Origin: Mesostigma viride | Lineage: Eukaryota > Streptophyta > Mesostigmatophyceae > Mesostigmatales > Mesostigmataceae | Assembly (NCBI GenBank): GCA_009746045.1 | Contig: RPFO01000759.1 | Span: 57,443-121,442, forward strand | Direction: 5' to 3' | Length of the DNA stretch: 64,000 bases | Part shown: one piece after another, positions 1 through 51,495 of the stretch | Layout: each line of letters opens with the position of its first letter | Numbering within the stretch: the first letter of the stretch is position 1 | Translations under genes and position numbers: made by a program | The notes under the pieces: generated by a model | What the model saw: only the letters and a program-made list of their open reading frames with translations | Database searches by the model: none | What the model was told of the DNA's origin: nothing

Positions 1-671
1 ATCAGCCACGGTGCGAGTGAGGGCGAGTGACAGGCGCTGCCGCCAATACAAGGACCACGTGCGGGCAGACCACGGGGCGGTCTGACCCTCGAGGTCGAGG
101 TGGTCTTCACGGCGCTGGCAGCACTCGTGGTACTATTGTATGTGCTACTATTATATACTATTGTATGTGCTACTATTATATACTATTGTATGTGCTACTA
201 TTATGTACTATTGTATGTGCTACTATTATGTACTATTGTATGTGCTACTATTATATACTATTGTATGTGCTACTATTATATACTATTGTATGTGCTACTA
301 TTATAATATACTGCAGCCGGGTATCGTTTGCGTAGGGTCTTGTCGCAGGGGTTTGCGTGCGCAAGGTCTTGGGGGGGTGGGGGGTGGGGTGGGGTGGGGT
401 GGGGGGGGAGCGTGGGGCCATGCACACACATGAGTGCCTGCGAATGTACTTGCAAGTGTTTATGTGCGCGCACACACATGTCTGCATGTAGGTCATGCTG
501 TGCCGCTGGCATTGCGTAAATGTTTTAGCACGTCCCTGGCCTCATTGCCGTGTGCGCGGTGCCTGCTCAGTTTGCCACCCTTTGTGAGTACGTGCCTGTG
601 GCCGTTTCTTCTTTGTTCTTGTTTGTGGCATTCTTTCTCATTTCTTGTCGGTGGCCATTCTTCCCCACCAG
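1..671. other. Upstream flank or introns of the PDCD2-family gene, no exon resolved
   Basis: Earlier exons of the plus-strand PDCD2-family gene must lie here or left of the window, because the first exon I can place starts in phase 0 in the middle of the family. I found no stretch with family motifs and good splice sites. The interval holds a 25-bp tandem array (131-305) and a short GGGGT-rich tract (about 370-408). The rest is unremarkable. Confidence 0.5.
131..305. repeat. 25-bp minisatellite, 7 copies
   Basis: Seven near-perfect copies of a 25-bp AT-rich unit beginning tactattgtatgtgctacta. The unit length is not a multiple of three, so the Tyr/Cys/Leu-rich frames across it are artefacts of repetition. 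Confidence 0.95.
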
Positions 672-2574
672 TCACGTGAGGAGTCTCACTGGGCGTCAGT
701 TCAGGCGGAGCTCGACAAGGCGCCAGGCCAGGTGCTGCGGTGAGTGGACACCAAATATCGTGATATGCGGTCGTGCCACGAGAGCACGCGAACTAGTGTG
801 CTGAGAAGGTGCAAGCGCATCTATTGACAGGGCAGTGGGGCAGGAGCTGTGGTGAGTCACTAAACAGGATACCGCAGTACAGCCGTGCTCCTTTCGTCAC
901 CCTGTAGCGCTGCAAAAGCCCATGGATGGATGGGGGAATCCATGTAGCACTGCAATGGGGGGATCTTGCTACCGGGAACATTCCTTGTCTGTTGCATGGA
1001 GCTTCAAGGAGGTTGTGGTTCTGCACCTGTGCCATGGGGTGCATCACCCCTCGTGGGTCCTCCTTGCTTCCACCAGCTGAGGTTCACCCATTGGAGGTTA
1101 GAAAACAACAGTGACCTTTGAAAATTGCCAGCAAGGCCGACATTTCTTGTTGCCTGTATAACTCCTCCCATGATAACCCCTGTCCTTTGCTATCGACCGT
1201 GTGCCATCTGCCAGGTAACCAAAACTGGGCATTTCTCGCTCATTTTATCGCGGTTCCTGATCTCTATTCTTTGCTATCTACCGTGTGCCGTCTGCCAGGT
1301 ACTCCACCATCAGGGTTCCTAACTGGATGCCTCTTGCTATGATGCTTCCAAACTGGGCTCTTAAGGGGATGCTTCTGCCTATTTCTGCTGTTTTTCAAAT
1401 CCCTTGATCCGTGATCGCGTGCCGTCTGCCAGTTACTCCCGCATGGAGGGCTCCCACCCACTGTGGATGAAGGAGAGTGAGCGCCCGCCGGGTGACATCA
1501 CACGTTGCGCGCACTGCGGCAGCGAGCGCGTGTTCGAGTTCCAGGTGGGCAATTGTAGCGATAGGCATAGTGACCTATTGTGGCAGCGAGCGCGTGTTTG
1601 AGTTCCAGGTGGACGATCCTATACGATGCAGTATAACGAAAAGTATAGTGACCTGTTGCTGCCATGTGTATGGGGTGCGGTCCTTGTAGCTTTTCTAGTT
1701 CCAGGTGGGGGACCGTATAGTGACACGATGTGACACGATATAGTGTCGTGAGTAGCCAGGTCACAAGGTCTGCCATGGTCTACACACGGACACGATGTAG
1801 TGTTGTGAGTAGCCAGGTCACAAGGTCTGCCATGGTCTACACACGGACACGATATAGTGTCGTGAGTAGCCAGGTCACAAGGTCTGCCATGGTCTACACA
1901 CGGACACGATGTAGTGTTGTGAGTAGCCAGGTCACAAGGTTTGCCATGGTCTACACACGGACACGGTGTAGTGTTGTGAGAAGCCAGGTCACAAGGTTTG
2001 CCACGGTCTATACACGGTACCGATGTTGGCCCGGCTGGTCCTCGTCTCTACCTGGGCTGTTGCAGTGTTGCGCGGCTTGGGTGGGCGGCCAGGGATCCGT
2101 GGCGGTGGTCATCGCTGTGGGGCATGCTACCCGGCAGTCTGGCACCGCCTAGCCCGCATGGTGATGTGCCGCTGCTGTGGTTTTCTGTTTCGCCTTGCAG
2201 AGGTTAGCACGTAAATCTTGCAGGCATGCACCCACGGTACTGGTTGCACATCCATTTCTGGACATTGTGCTGCTGGGATCAAGGATTGCTTGCTTCGCTT
2301 ATCTGGGCATCGTGCCATGGGAATTCTCTACTGCGATTGTCCCTTCATGCAGGTGCTGCCCCAGTTGCTGTTCTATCTTAAAGTCGACAATGAGGGGGTC
2401 CCTGCAGCCGGCCAGGCTGGTGCCAGCTCAGCGGCAGAGTCCAGTGCGGTTCCCATGGACTGGGGCACGATAATTGTGTACACGTGCAAGGAGACGTGCC
2501 AGCCCAAATGGGATGATGCCTCCAGCTCTGCCTATGTACAAGAGTATGTATGGGCCCAGTCAGCAGTCGGGTAA
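672..2574 (+). CDS. PDCD2: PDCD2/Tsr4-family protein, 3' three exons
   Basis: Three exons join in frame: 672-739, 1433-1544 and 2353-2574 (stop TAA at 2572-2574). Exon 672-739 encodes a segment ending APGQVL and leaves two bases (donor GTGAGT). Exon 1433-1544 completes the Arg codon and gives Y-S-R, HPLW, then CAHCGSERVFEFQ before donor GTGGGC. Exon 2353-2574 continues VLPQLLFYL and ends with DWGTIIVYTC and QEYVWAQ. The order Q-V-L-R-Y, P-L-W, C-x2-CG-x-R-x-FEFQ, V-x-PQLL, DWGT-x2-VYTC is the C-terminal signature of PDCD2/PDCD2L. Family members (yeast Tsr4) are dedicated chaperones of the small-subunit ribosomal protein uS5. Earlier exons are not resolved, so the start codon is unknown. It converges with the giant minus-strand gene, with 1.8 kb between stop codons. 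Choosing between PDCD2 and PDCD2L is not possible from this fragment. Confidence 0.9.
1191..1445 (+). repeat. Diverged duplicates of an acceptor region
   Basis: Three approximate copies (about 1191-1230, 1270-1310, 1405-1445) of a segment with the core tgccgtctgccag followed by gta/tta-ct-cc. The third copy is the acceptor and first bases of PDCD2 exon 1433-1544. The upstream two look like decayed duplicates of the same intron-exon boundary. Confidence 0.6.
1516..1715 (+). repeat. Tandem duplicates of the PDCD2 exon end and donor site
   Basis: The exon end encoding GSERVFEFQ and its donor (GT at 1545) recur at 1580-1620 with donor GTGGAC (GT at 1609) and, more decayed, at about 1683-1715. 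The first two donors are 64 nt apart, so use of the second would shift the frame. Confidence 0.8.
1733..2017. repeat. 57-bp minisatellite, 5 copies
   Basis: Five 57-bp units (acacgatgtagtgttgtgag...) lie in the last PDCD2 intron. Being a multiple of three it leaves an open frame of 19-residue repeats, but the surrounding splice structure places it in an intron. Each unit contains a donor-like gtgagtag. Confidence 0.95.
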
Positions 2575-2885
2575 CTTACTTCCTGATCTAGAGAGGTAGA
2601 TGTCAGTGGTGTGCGGCACCCCCTGGTACCTACAAACGCCAACTTGGCATGCGGGGCCAGTGCTTTTATCGGTATTCCGAGGACATTGAGACTGCCATAG
2701 CATCATCCCACTGATTCTTGCCATTGACATTCGGCCAGAAGTCTGCTGAAAGGATGCGTTCACCACTCACTACGTGGCCAGCTCGTTCGGCCTGCCAGCC
2801 AAACAACCGTCAACCAGCCAGCTAGCCCGGACTTCTGTATAAATGCAAACAATTTGTGGCTGCTATAACTAGTGAAATGATGGCC

Positions 2886-3065
2886 AGCTTATATAGCATC
2901 TGCATTGGTACATGATCACTTCTTATATATCACTCATGCATGGTACATTCTGATCACTTCTTATATAGCATCTGCATGGTACATGATCACTTCTTATATA
3001 TCACTCATGCATGGTACATTCTGATCACTTCTTATATAGCATCTGCATGGTACAGGATCACTTCT
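2886..3065. repeat. 71-bp composite tandem repeat, about 2.5 copies
   Basis: Alternating half-units of about 35 bp, tggtacatgatcacttctta and tggtacattctgatcacttc, each followed by tatata-rich sequence. It lies just 3' of the PDCD2 stop codon. No other feature is visible between 2,575 and 3,240. Confidence 0.85.
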
Positions 3066-3240
3066 TGCCGAGTGCATGCATCCGAGACCATGATGGTGTC
3101 AGTGCACACTCTGTTTCCTCGTCATTGCAAATTATGGCAGAGTTGGTTGGCTAGTGCAATCACCCATTGAATTTTTATATGTACCTACTTTTCACAACAC
3201 TCTTTTACCACTCATGCCAAGCTGCAAGCCGAAAGTGCCA

Positions 3241-3333
3241 GATATCAAGGAGACAACCAGCGCAGGCCAGAAGTCGGGAGAATCCGGACCATGGTTGCTC
3301 GAGCCTGCCGTTATCTTTCCGCGTTTTCGAGTC
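3241..3333 (+). repeat. Dispersed repeat, copy 1 of an inverted pair
   Basis: About 93 bp that matches, with few differences, the reverse complement of 25158-25257 (shared cores gagacaacca, gggagaatcc, ctcgagcctgccgttatct, cgcgttttcgagtc). No coding sense recognised; probably remains of a mobile element. Confidence 0.8.
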
Positions 3334-3418
3334 TTTCTTGATTAATTAACTAACTAATTAATCAATCAATTAACACGTAACAGCGTTACGTGAGCATAAG
3401 TCCTCAGTACAGTAGCTA

Positions 3419-4124
3419 GTGGGATGGGATGGGATGGGATGGGATGGGATGGGATGGGATGGGATGGGATGGGATGGGATGGGATGGGATGGGATGGGAT
3501 GGGATGGGATGGGGTGGGGTGGGGTGGGGTGGGGTGGGGTGGGGTGGGGTGGGGTGGGGTGGGGTGGGGTGGGGTGGGGTGGGGTGGGGTGGGGTGGGGT
3601 GGGTGGGGTGGGGTGGGGTGGGGTGGGGTGGGGTGGGGTGGGGTGGGGTGGGGTGGGGTGGGTGGGGTGGGGTGGGGTGGGGTGGGGTGGGGTGGGTGGG
3701 GTGGGGTGGGGTGGGGTGGGTGGGGTGGGGTGGGGTGGGGTGGGGTGGGGTGGGGTGGGGTGGGTGGGGTGGGGTGGGGTGGGGTGGGGTGGGGTGGGGT
3801 GGGGTGGGGTGGGGTGGGGTGGGTGGGTGGGGTGGGGTGGGGTGGGGTGGGGTGGGGTGGGGTGGGGGGGTGGGGTGGGGTGGGGTGGGGTGGGGTGGGG
3901 TGGGGTGGGGTGGGGTGGGGTGGTGGGGTGGGGTGGGGTGGGTGGGGTGGGGTGGGGTGGGGTGGGGTGGGGTGGGGTGGGGTGGGTGGGGTGGGTGGGG
4001 TGGGGTGGGGTGGGGTGGGGTGGGGGGTGGGGGGTGGGGTGGGGTGGGGGGGGCCGGGGGTGGGGGGGGGTGGGGGGGAAATGGGGGGGATGGGATGGCC
4101 GGATGGGATGGGATGGGATGGATG
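3419..4124 (+). repeat. GGGAT/GGGGT pentanucleotide array, 0.7 kb
   Basis: Starts as a run of pure GGGAT, switches to roughly a hundred GGGGT units with occasional GGGT slips, becomes irregular G-runs near 4,020-4,100 and ends with GGGAT again. The plus strand has very dense G-quadruplex potential. It lies between the convergent ends of the PDCD2-family gene and the giant gene. It is not a canonical telomere repeat and unique sequence flanks both sides. Confidence 0.97.
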
Positions 4125-4356
4125 GAGCTAGCTATCTAAGACCTAGTTACAGGGTTGTGGGCACCACGGCCCGAATCACTGTGAATGCCAAACTTGGTCA
4201 CACGCGGAGCGCCCACTGGCAGTCATGTTACCTAGTTTAATCTATTGTTATAGAATTTAATGATATCCTCGAAAGAACATAACAACGTAACTTCTCGCAT
4301 GGGTCCACAAACGTGTATGTAACACAATAAATTACCTGACCTAAGCAATAGTTGCT

Positions 4357-4361
4357 TTACA
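4357..4361 (-). terminator. TGTAA polyadenylation signal candidate
   Basis: On the minus strand TGTAA occurs 34 nt after the TGA that ends the giant gene. TGTAA is the usual polyadenylation signal of chlorophyte algae. A five-base match is weak alone; its position is what supports it. Confidence 0.4.
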
Positions 4362-4394
4362 TGCAACTAATAATTATCTATAATACGTTGAGCA

Positions 4395-45137
<40,743 letters not shown>

Positions 45138-45530
45138 CTGCACAATGGGGGATGCGTCGCAAGCCCATAAACAATGATGACCCATAAGCAATGATAGTCA
45201 CGGTAAAGTGAGCAGCAGTGTGGGCTAGCTTGGTGGTATCTGTGGTTTTGCACATCCCTCCATTTAATGCACATAATTCATCCAAGAAATAATATAGTAC
45301 TATACTTCTAAATAAGTGAATCACTGGGCTTTCCAGTAACTTTTCAAACATCGAGCCGATCGATACCCGTGGCAGACGACAAACAAAAACGGTGGGAGTG
45401 CGGACACCAAGACGGGCAGTTAGGAGCAAAGGAAGATCGCAAGGCAAACTCGTAGTAGTATCGACATATTTGTCACTTATAATGAGACGTACACGGCACA
45501 GTGATAACGAGACAGAATTACCTAGTATCT

Positions 45531-46047
45531 AGATATCATTGCAGACAAACTATCTACTAGAGGGAATTACCCACTCGATATCATTGCAGACAAACGATTT
45601 AGTTAAGGGAAATACCAATTAGATATCATTGCAGACAAACGATCTAGTAGAGGGAATTACCTACTAGATATGATTGCAGACAAACGATCTAGTAGAGGGA
45701 ATACCCTACTAGATATCATTGCAGACAAACGATCTAGTAGAGGGAATACCCTACTAGATATCATTGCAGACAAACGATCTAGTAGAGGGAATACCCTACT
45801 AGATATCATTGCAGACAAACGATCTAGTAGAGGGAATACCCTACTAGATATCATTGCAGACAAACGATCCAGTAGAGGGAATACCCTACTAGATATCATT
45901 GCAGACAAACGATCCAGTAGAGGGAATACCCTACTAGATATCATTGCAGACAAACGATCTAGTAGAGGGAATTACCCACTCGATATGATTGCAGACAAAC
46001 GATCTAGTAGAGGGAATGACCTACTAGATATGATTGATGACAAATAA
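45531..46047. repeat. Second, unrelated 45-bp minisatellite, about 11 copies
   Basis: Unit gatatcattgcagacaaac plus gatctagtagagggaataccctacta, with small variants. Lies upstream of exon 44996-45137, probably in the next intron. Confidence 0.95.
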
Positions 46048-46272
46048 TTGTTGTCTACCACTATCACGTACATGCCCAAAATGGATGCCCTGTTTGGACA
46101 TCGCTCAGTGAGCAGTTTCCAACCACCACCACTACACATAGGTGCCCAATAAGTCAGAAAGCCATCAACTCAACATCTGCTATTGACTTCCCCAAACGCA
46201 GAATGACATTTACTGCAGCGCTTTACACGTGCCATGAAAGTAACCTGTCCAAATGGCCATGAAATGATGGGG

Positions 46273-46334
46273 TGGGGGGGGGGGGGGGAGGGGGGGGAGG
46301 GGGGGGGAGGGGGGGGGAGGGGGGGGGGGGGGGG
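46273..46334. repeat. G-run low-complexity tract
   Basis: Runs of G broken by single A, then a GGC repeat. G-quadruplex potential on the plus strand. Confidence 0.9.
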
Positions 46335-46536
46335 CGGCGGCGGCGGCAGTGGCGGTGGTGGTCGTAGGAGTAGAAGCTGTAGTACGCAAGGCTGCATGGA
46401 CCATGACCATGACCCTCTGACACACTCAATTGAGCAGAGATGAGTTGAAGCAGTCATGCATGGCAGGCATTGGTTGCATGAATACACAGACTTGCGCACA
46501 CTTGCGCACACACAACACATACTCACACACACGCAC

Positions 46537-46638
46537 CTGGGCCGGCTGCCTGCAGAAGCCTCCTCCTTTCAGACCTTTCCAGTGGCTGGGATACAGGGTC
46601 CTGATGATAGGTTTCCCAATGGGGTTGCCACCGATACA
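46537..46638 (-). CDS. Candidate further 5' exon of the giant gene
   Basis: The minus strand reads LDATMYRWQPHWETYHQ, then a segment ending LLQAAGP, and one extra G before donor GTGCGT. That leaves phase 1 with G, exactly what exon 45137 needs (G plus AG gives Glu). The upstream acceptor would be a weak CCAAG. Another frame of the same DNA (GCYYVSVATPLGN) also looks protein-like, so the frame is uncertain. Confidence 0.25.
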
Positions 46639-46859
46639 TAGTAGCATCCAGGCTTGGAGGTGTCAGAACCATTAAGACCCAAACAATAAAAATCCAACAA
46701 TAATCATTTAAAAACAAGGCCCCCATGTTGACGTGGGTACTTGCGCACGTCACGAGGCCTGAGTACTCTCAGCGCCAGGAGAGGACCGGAAACACTTGGG
46801 GGTCTTTGAACAATCTACTATATTAAGCAAGGGATGTCGCACATTCCCAGACTGTTGGG

Positions 46860-47072
46860 AACCCCTTGAGCACGCGATCACAAATAAAGAGGAAAAGGCG
46901 GGCCAACTGCTGCGAACCCCTTGAGCACGCGATCACAAATAAAGAGGAAAAGGCGGGCCAACTGCTGCGAACCCCTTGAGCACGCGATCACAAATAAAGA
47001 GGAAAAGGCGGGCCAACTGCTGCGAACCCCTTGAGCACGCGAACACAAATAAAGAGAAAAAGGCGGGCCAGC
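46860..47072. repeat. 55-bp tandem repeat, about 4 copies
   Basis: Unit aaccccttgagcacgcgatc plus a segment ending ctgctgcg. Confidence 0.95.
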
Positions 47073-47599
47073 AGCGGGCGGGTCCCCAAACTACAGCCCA
47101 TCCTGAGTGACTGACACTAAAACGCGCATTCCACGCGGTCTGATTGCTTGCTCCAACTGACATTTTGGGCTGGGCGGAGCCAGCAAGGGCACTCTATCAT
47201 GAAAGAGACCCCATCATTCAGAGTAATTCAAAGTCAAATAAATGACCATTACACAGCCATTGTGCATGAAGTTACACCTGGGCACGGTACAGAGAATCAG
47301 TACGAGGGACATGACTCACATGAGGGTCATGGGTGGGGGGTGGGGGGGTATGGTAAGGGTGGGGGGGGGGAAGCAGGTACATCGTGCATGTGGCAGGGGA
47401 AATTCAAGAATAATGCTGACTGTCCTGCCTGGTTTGACCAAAGTGGGTATGGCAGTCTTCGCACTGTATGGGGATAGTAGAGGCCTGACTGCACAAGCCC
47501 AACATCGCCCCTTCAACAGCCTCGCAGCTCCTTGACCGCAATTGCAACACGGCAGGAATTCCTCAATGCTGCGCAAGGAGGAGACCGTTAACCCTCGTA

Positions 47600-47660
47600 T
47601 CAACTTTCGAACCCTCGTATCTAATTTCGAATCGCACCCTCGTATCTAATTTCGAAGGTT
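47600..47660. repeat. About 21-25-bp repeat, 3 copies
   Basis: accctcgtatctaatttcga repeated three times with small changes. Confidence 0.85.
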
Positions 47661-47742
47661 CGCGCGACTGCCAGGATCATTGTCGCGGCCGAGCTCGAGG
47701 CCTCGGCTATCACAATCATGCTTCTTGGAATACCGTTTGCAG

Positions 47743-48270
47743 TCATGCTGTACCTACCTCATCACTCGATATCGCGCGAGCGTGCTCGATATCAATGTGA
47801 TTTACGTGACGGCCGGCATCCTCTACTGCTGCCGTCGCGTCGACAAGTGAATTGCCGGCCGCTTGCCTGCGTGATTGCGCAGCGACGCCTGCTGCATGTG
47901 TCGGGCCTGCGGATTTTTCTCTAGAGCCTGCAGGCTCGCCAGGATTGCTCGCGTGCACATCGGTTGGGGTGCTCGGCTCGGCAGAGTGGGCCTCCGTGGG
48001 GCCGGCGTTGGTGACGAAATAGGTTAGCTGATTGCGAATTGATGATGCCTTCTCAATGCTGCGAGCAGAGAGGGTAGCCCGCATACCATCCCAGGCCTTG
48101 GCCCATGCAGGGATTGCATCGTTGGCAGGCGATGACAAAGTGATCTTCGCGCTGGGAATGCTGAAATCTAGCACAGTCAGAGTATATACCACAAATGCCA
48201 GCAGCACAGCCAGCGCGATAATGAAGGCGCGAATCGCCGTCGTGCAGACGGGCTTTTTACATTTCTCCAT
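47743..48270 (-). CDS. Membrane-anchored ORF, candidate first exon of the giant gene
   Basis: ATG at 48268-48270 opens a 175-residue frame: a short basic start (MEKCKKPVCTTAIR), one hydrophobic segment of about 22 residues (residues 15-36), then a Ser/Ala/Pro-rich region. Near its end GAG|GTAGGT (47757-47765) is a possible donor leaving phase 0. Same strand as the giant gene and upstream of all its exons, so it could supply a signal anchor. It could equally be a small gene of its own. No family recognised. Confidence 0.35.
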   Translation of the reverse strand: MEKCKKPVCTTAIRAFIIALAVLLAFVVYTLTVLDFSIPSAKITLSSPANDAIPAWAKAWDGMRATLSARSIEKASSIRNQLTYFVTNAGPTEAHSAEPSTPTDVHASNPGEPAGSREKSAGPTHAAGVAAQSRRQAAGNSLVDATAAVEDAGRHVNHIDIEHARAISSDEVGTA

Positions 48271-48544
48271 CCACTCACCCTTGCCTTCCGCGTGTCGACA
48301 AGGGTGATAGATAGGAAATGCTGCGACAGAAAGAAATTAAAACCAAAACTGTGCAGTCTAAATCGCGTATAATTTCGTTACTGTGGCGGTGCGCGGCATG
48401 GCCCGTATTAACCTACAGGATTTTAGCACGGCCACCGTATTCTGCCGATGAGATCACGGAACCTCTCAATATTAATTAGCAGCGGATGCACGACTGTCGA
48501 GGATCTCCCAGCTCTTTTCCCTTGCAAAGACGTGGGGACTGGGG

Positions 48545-49110
48545 CGGGTTCAGTGTTTTTTTTAGTGGCGATACACCGCCAAATGTGGCGGTGTGGCACT
48601 TTTTTTGGCAAAATGTGGCGGTGCCACCCACTTGGACAGGGCACCCAAGAAGCCACAATTTGGCCGTGCTGTTCTACTTTGTAGTTTCGTTTCGCCACAG
48701 GGTGGCCGTGCCTGAAGTTCACTCTAGTACAGGCTACGCCACAATTGGCGGTGTCAGCCGGTCTTCCGGCCGGCGTTCCGCCACAAGCCTCCCTAGTACT
48801 AGAACTACTATGAGTATTACTATGACTGACTGACTTACTGACTGCATAGTGCATGTACGTAGAGCCCGGCCAAGTGCCAAGTGGCAAGTGGCCCGCTGCC
48901 AGAGACCAGAGTGCACTGTGCAGACTGCAGCTTGTGTGCATTTTCTGGCTTCAGCTGGCTGGCGGCCTGGCGGCTGGCGCCTCAGTTCCAGTCACTCGCC
49001 AGCCATACAGTACTGTACTGCATTGCATTGACTATGTGTTTCGACTTTCGGCACTTCAGTAATCGTTTTGTTAAGCAGTGGCTGTAGTGGTAATCGTTGT
49101 TGTTAATTTA
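48545..49110 (+). repeat. Dispersed repeat, copy 2 (partner 14595-15110)
   Basis: Same order of shared blocks as the partner copy. Here the internal motif gccaaatgtggcggtg is better preserved. Related ggc-cac words continue near 49380-49500. Confidence 0.8.
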
Positions 49111-49167
49111 CCAAGTACGCCCGGCGCCGATGCCTGAGACGGAGACGCTCGCCCGCCTTGTGTACAG

Positions 49168-49325
49168 GCATTCACGCCTTAAGTTGGGTTCGAGGTTTTT
49201 GGTCAACCCAACTTCAGGCGTGAACCCAACTTAAGGCGTGAATGATTCTAATAAATTCTACTAGTTTGAACTTAAGATAATTAAACATACTGTTCTGAAC
49301 TACTTTGAACTTGGAATGCCAGTAC
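49168..49325. repeat. Foldback element, copy 2 with perfect arms
   Basis: attcacgccttaagttgggt (about 49169) and its exact reverse complement acccaacttaaggcgtgaat (about 49223) are separated by about 35 bp, followed by the same tail as at 29105-29340. Typical of a small non-autonomous DNA element. Confidence 0.85.
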
Positions 49326-49499
49326 GGCGCCGCGCCGCGCTGACCCCGCTGCCGGTAGGGTCATTTGCTGCACCAAAAAGCCAGCCCGCCACACGTGGCC
49401 GTGCCAAGCCCAATTTTAATTGGCTTAAAGCCACACATTGGCCGAGTAAACTGAAGTTTTCATAGTTCGAAACGCCACAAGTGGCCTAGCGCCACTAGT

Positions 49500-51070
49500 A
49501 ACGAAAACCTTAAAAAAAACACTGGGCGGGTTCCCTTGTTGTTGTTGATTCCCACGCCGGTGGTCCGAGAACGGAATCATAACGCTGTGGGAATCTCGTG
49601 AGTAGCTTTCTGTGAACGCGCCGCGTGTATAGTATAATCTGATGTGGCTGTGGCACGGTTTTCAGAGGTGCGCAGTAGCTACACGAGTAATAAACCATGC
49701 TCATTTCCACCCATGTCGACTCGGCACATCGCGTGCGAGCTATCACATGCAGTGGAAATTTTTATCCAGAAGTTAGCGAAATAGATCGCTCGGGCATCTG
49801 GGCAGCTCAACAACTAGGTAAGGGGATGTTAAAATGGCCGAGAAAAGGCGACCGAGTCGTAGGGCTGCGGGTACCTAGCCTCGGCCTGTTAGCATGCGGC
49901 GCGAGTATCCAATATCAAGGAGACAACAATATGGTTGGGCGAGCCAAGGACGGGACCGAACATGTATCGGTGGGGTATCATTATGTGGAGTCTCGCGTGC
50001 ATCCTGTCTCACACGGTGACCCATCGCCGCCATGGCCTATGCGCGAGAGCTTATTGGGAAATATAGTTCACCAAACTCTCTAGGGGTTCACGTTTACTCC
50101 GCGATTATTTTGCACGGCAGTGGTACACCTTTTTGCACATACTTGATTCGTGGTCACATGCAGTAACGAATATTGTAATGTGAGAGAAGAGAGAAGAGCG
50201 GTCGGCCGGTTAGCACATCTCTTTATGCACTTTAGACCCGGATCCCCGGCTGGGCGATCAGTCATTTTGCTGGAATTTTTATGAGGCCACTCTACCGCGT
50301 CCACGGTCCAACAGACATTATTTAATATTGTGGAGACAAGGATCAGTTCGATTGATTTCATACGCATCCTTGCTGGTGCGGCATAATCTGCCGGTGTTGT
50401 CTTTTTAATGCGCCTTGGTATCCTATGCTATCAGTTGGCTCTTCTTGTTCTCAGGGGATGTGTGGTTTTGACTGCTCTTGTCCAGCCTAGTGCCGCTGTC
50501 CCGCCGGCAAGCCTCTGTGCAAGGCAGTAAATGGGAAGCCTAACACCCGGCGTGGTGCTGGCATGAACCGTACACCGTTTGGGGTGGACGACAGTTGATT
50601 CTGCCATTCTGGGCCTTGGTTTGTTGATGTTTGCATAGAGATTAATTAATTAATTAAAATCATAGCTCCGTTGGGAGCATATGTAACACATAGCCCTGAG
50701 AAAGGGGCATCTATGGGTTTGTAATACAATCAGGGCTACAACCTGCAGGTGGAGGATGTACAACTGTCACCTGCTCTGGGTGCACAAGGTGCACCTGCAC
50801 CGCCATGATGGTTCATGCCTCCTTAACAAGCACAGGCACCCAAGGGGGGCTTGAGGAGAGGGCCTAGAAGGCCTGCATGACATATGGGGTGGAGGGTATG
50901 TGGCTAGGCTATAGCTGGTGTACACATGGCATCTCAGCAGAGAGTAACTCCCTGCATAGGCATCGCATGGCTAAATTCATAGAGATGCCTCAGGCATTGT
51001 AGTGTAACTTCCTCTGTTCCTCTGTTTTTCTCTCCTCCCGTAGGGATCGAGAGGGCTCCTATCTTTGTGG
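49500..51070. other. No gene recognised
   Basis: A 128-codon plus frame (49697-50083) has no recognisable motif. The last part may be the 3' end of an older LTR element, since a purine run (51074-51085) sits directly before the LTR-like sequence. Confidence 0.35.
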
Positions 51071-51085
51071 CCCGGGGGGAAGGAA

Positions 51086-51420
51086 TGTAGCGTTGTTACG
51101 TCGCGTAACAATTCGTTGTAGTTACGGACGTAAATTAGGTCCTTGGCCTCGGTTGTTCCTAGGTTACGTGCAGTTCTAGTTTGGACATGATTGTCCCCGT
51201 AACAGTACTGTGGTATATTGGGTGCCTTTGGGCGCCGCGCCGCGTACTATATCAGTGGTCCTTATCCTTTTGTAGAATGTAGTGGACCGGCGTGCATCTG
51301 TGCACCTGCCTGTGTTTCTGTGGTTCTGCAGGCGAGGGCCAGGTCGGCCCGAGCCTGTTGGACCGTTGGTGACCATTTATGCACGTTCCACTCCTTGTGT
51401 GGTCACTCGGCGTGTGTTAA
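51086..51420 (+). mobile_element. LTR-like sequence, 5' end of a retroelement (3' boundary unsure)
   Basis: Starts TGTAGCG right after the purine run ggggggaaggaa, contains a 19-bp near-start palindrome (51093-51111, ttgttacg-tcg-cgtaacaa) and a tactatat box near 51246, and lies 1.1 kb upstream of a hybrid-binding ORF and Gag ORF on the same strand. I could not find the ending CA with a primer-binding site, and no second LTR lies in the window. Confidence 0.4.
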
Positions 51421-51495
51421 ATGAATTAACACATATAGGCTTGGGTCACGGCAGTTTAGTTGTGTTTCCTTCCTCTTTTCCTGGAGTAAACGGGT

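Noticed and set aside
3419-4124. Interstitial telomere or chromosome end
   Set aside because: Units are GGGAT/GGGGT, not TTAGGG or TTTAGGG, and unique sequence with genes flanks both sides.
3419-4240. Long Gly/Trp/Val frames (over 230 codons) in the GGGGT array
   Set aside because: Three overlapping frames read the same pentamer; pure repeat artefact.
49697-50083. Plus-strand ORF of 128 codons
   Set aside because: No domain, no splice or regulatory context; length expected by chance in this composition.
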